Shown here: piece by piece, positions 49,966 through 51,263 of the stretch
Position numbering within the stretch: the stretch's first letter is position 1
Layout: each line of letters starts with the position of its first letter
Origin: JBNKWA01 sp050299555
GTDB lineage: Bacteria; Pseudomonadota; Alphaproteobacteria; Rhodobacterales; Rhodobacteraceae
DNA length: 51,263 nucleotides
Direction: 5' to 3'
Assembly (NCBI GenBank): GCA_050299555.1
Contig: JBNKWA010000058.1
Span: 1 to 51,263 of the forward strand
Notes under the pieces: generated by a model
Databases searched by the model: none
The model's input: the letters and a program-made list of their open reading frames with translations, nothing else
Told to the model about the DNA's origin: nothing
Made by a program: the position numbers and the translations under genes

Positions 49966-50406
49966 TCATGCCTCCTGAGGCAGGGTTGTCAGGTGCCGGG
50001 CACCGGCGATGGTGGCCATGCCCAGAAGCAGGCCGATGGGTCCGAACAGGAAGGTCAGCGCCAGAATCGGCGCCTGGATCAGCCGGCTGATCGCGGCCCC
50101 GTCCATGTGCCGGGCAAGCCAGGTGCCCACGAAAAGGTCGAAGGCGAGATAGTGCACCCAGCCGCCGACCAGCACCGGATCGACGGCGAACAGCGCCCGG
50201 ACCTGGCTGACCGAGTTGAAGCCCCCGTCCTCGACGCCGAAGAAATAGCCCAGGATCAGCCCGGCATAGAGCACCGCCAGGGCCAGCGGCAGCACGACGC
50301 CGGGGATCGCCATCAGCCACGGCCGGCTGCGCGGGCCGAGGATCAGGATCGCCCAACCGGGCAGCACCGCCATGTTGGCGAGGCCGAAGACAGCATTCCA
50401 GTCCAT
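49966..50406 (-). CDS. ABA4-like (DUF4281) membrane protein
   Basis: A 146-residue four-helix membrane protein of the ABA4-like family: MDWNAVFGLANMAVLPGWAIL, GGFNSVSQVRALF, WVHYLAFDLFVGTWLARHM and LTFLFGPIGLLL. In plants ABA4 acts in neoxanthin formation; in bacteria the role is unknown. ATG 50406 with GGGAGA upstream is preferred over ATG 50421, which lies within the palindrome. It is the first gene of the operon opposite the TetR regulator. Confidence 0.88.
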   Translation of the reverse strand: MDWNAVFGLANMAVLPGWAILILGPRSRPWLMAIPGVVLPLALAVLYAGLILGYFFGVEDGGFNSVSQVRALFAVDPVLVGGWVHYLAFDLFVGTWLARHMDGAAISRLIQAPILALTFLFGPIGLLLGMATIAGARHLTTLPQEA

Positions 50407-50420
50407 CGCTGGTTCTCCCA

Positions 50421-50450
50421 TGTTTCCGGTGTAAATTTACAGCGGAAACA
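50421..50450. promoter_or_regulatory. 30-bp palindrome, probable TetR operator
   Basis: TGTTTCCG (50421-50428) and CGGAAACA (50443-50450) surround TGTAAATTTACA (50430-50441, itself perfect); only the G/G pair at 50429/50442 breaks the symmetry. A further GGAAACTTTCC (50497-50507) is near the regulator start. The position between the divergent ABA4-like operon and the TetR gene fits an operator. Confidence 0.65.
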
Positions 50451-50524
50451 TCCATGCGCTCGGTCGGCGATTCGGTCAAGCGAAAATATTGACAGTGGAA
50501 ACTTTCCGGCGCATGGTCCGCGCC

Positions 50525-51178
50525 ATGACCGACAGGCCCTACCATCACGGCGACCTCAAGCGGGCGCTGATCGCCGCCGGCATGGCGATCCTCGAGGAGG
50601 AGGGGCTGGCCGCGCTGACCCTGCGCGGCATCGCCGCCCGGGCCGGGGTCAGCCACGCCGCGCCCAGGAACCATTTCGGCTCGCTCCGGGGGCTGGTCAC
50701 CGCCATCGCCGCCGAGGGCTTCCGCATGCACGCGGCCGAGATGCGCGCCGGCCTGCCCGAAGGCGCCGACCGGCACACCCGCATGGTGCGCGCCACCGAG
50801 GGCTACGTGCGCTTCGCGCTGACCCACCCGGCACTCTTCGAGCTGATGTTCCAGCCCAATGGCCCCGACCACAGCGATCCCGACCTGCTCGCCGCCGGCC
50901 GCGACAGCTACGCCGTGCTCAGGGACATCGCCACCGGGCTCGACTGGCAGTCGGCCGGCCGACCCGAGTCCCAGCGCCTCGCCGAGGCCATGCTCTGGTC
51001 GATCGCCCACGGCTATGCGCACCTGATCCTCGCCGGCCAGTTCGGCAAGGTACCGGCGCCCGCCACCCCACCCTTCCCGGTGGCCGACATCCTGCCCGAC
51101 ATCCGCTACAGCGACGATCCGCCCGCCCGGGCGGCAGACCGGATGACGGGGCTGGCGGCGCCCGAGGGGGACGGGTAA
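50525..51178 (+). CDS. TetR-family regulator
   Basis: A 217-residue TetR protein. HTH at about 8-55: PYHHGDLKRALIAAGMAILEEEGLAALTLRGIAARAGVSHAAPRNHFGS in outline, a pattern (YHHGDL ... HAAPxxHF) of one particular TetR subgroup. The C-terminal ligand domain (HPALFELMFQPNGPDHSDPDL, MLWSIAHGYAHLIL) is present. The ligand is unknown. Divergent from the ABA4-like/membrane operon across a strong palindrome, so mutual control is likely. ATG 50525 is the conservative start; ATG 50513 is also in frame. Confidence 0.88.
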   Translation: MTDRPYHHGDLKRALIAAGMAILEEEGLAALTLRGIAARAGVSHAAPRNHFGSLRGLVTAIAAEGFRMHAAEMRAGLPEGADRHTRMVRATEGYVRFALTHPALFELMFQPNGPDHSDPDLLAAGRDSYAVLRDIATGLDWQSAGRPESQRLAEAMLWSIAHGYAHLILAGQFGKVPAPATPPFPVADILPDIRYSDDPPARAADRMTGLAAPEGDG

Positions 51179-51217
51179 ACAAAGCGCGAACAAAGCGACT
51201 CGCAGGGACGGCGCCAC

Positions 51218-51263
51218 ATGGCCAGCATCATCTCGGTCCGCGACCTCACCAAGACCTATGCCG
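51218..51263 (+). CDS. ABC transporter ATP-binding protein (5' end only)
   Basis: Fifteen codons are visible before the window ends: MASIISVRDLTKTYA, the first strand and aromatic A-loop (Tyr) typical of ABC ATPases of the drug/ABC-2 exporter type. It begins 39 nt after the TetR stop with CAGGGA upstream of ATG 51218. The rest lies outside the window. Confidence 0.7.
   Translation, partial: MASIISVRDLTKTYA

Noticed and set aside
49970..51217. Upstream extension of the 49136 membrane protein frame
   Set aside because: It runs antisense to the TetR gene and out of frame with the ABA4-like gene; a strong AGGAGG marks the start at 49963.

Overview
The window is a high-GC alphaproteobacterial chromosome segment, most likely from the Rhodobacterales/Rhodobacteraceae. 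The evidence is a secreted protein with a VPLPA-CTERM tail, a lipoprotein-release locus with one permease gene, class 2 PyrD beside a DUF952 protein, a De Ley-Doudoroff type sugar operon, and beta-oxidation genes with acyl-CoA ligase and dehydrogenase of the kind common in marine Rhodobacteraceae. I see no rRNA, tRNA, CRISPR array, insertion sequence or prophage. About 57 protein genes are called, many in tight or overlapping operons.

Layout. 1-5.7 kb: TelA (cut by the window edge), a DUF2927 lipoprotein, an SPFH/GYF_2 protein and a zinc-ribbon membrane protein, interrupted by a divergent NmrA-type quinone reductase / HxlR regulator pair. 5.9-12.4 kb: an HMCES-type abasic-site protein, a VPLPA-CTERM secreted protein flanked by two membrane-anchored LuxR-type regulators, a PepSY / cytochrome b561 pair, a periplasmic 5'-nucleotidase and a lipoprotein. 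12.4-19 kb: a GT4 glycosyltransferase, a class III aminotransferase, an Xre/RES toxin-antitoxin pair, and EamA-DUF952-pyrD. 19.2-21.5 kb: a minus-strand MATE exporter with two hotdog thioesterases.

21.6-35.7 kb is the main catabolic cluster. A MerR (LiuR-like) regulator with a clear dyad in its promoter is followed by acyl-CoA dehydrogenase, a GFA-family protein, a glutathione transferase, a small membrane protein, thiolase, three cupins, two NTF2-like proteins, a bifunctional enoyl-CoA hydratase/3-hydroxyacyl-CoA dehydrogenase and, beyond a convergent sulfotransferase gene, an acyl-CoA ligase. An AT-rich NYN-domain RNase gene sits inside this cluster and looks acquired.

35.9-44.2 kb: lolD and the lipoprotein-release permease, a ThuA protein with an EamA transporter, a NUDIX hydrolase, a PhnD-like protein coupled to a fatty acid desaturase, and an SDR-dgoK-dgoA operon. 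44.2-45.7 kb is mostly non-coding and carries a 10-unit, 14-bp tandem repeat. 45.7-51.3 kb: hppD divergent from an AsnC/Lrp regulator, a sulfotransferase-like/GT2 fusion protein, two membrane proteins (one ABA4-like) divergent from a TetR regulator across a 30-bp palindrome, and the start of an ABC ATPase.

All calls come from reading the sequence and recalling families. No database search was run.
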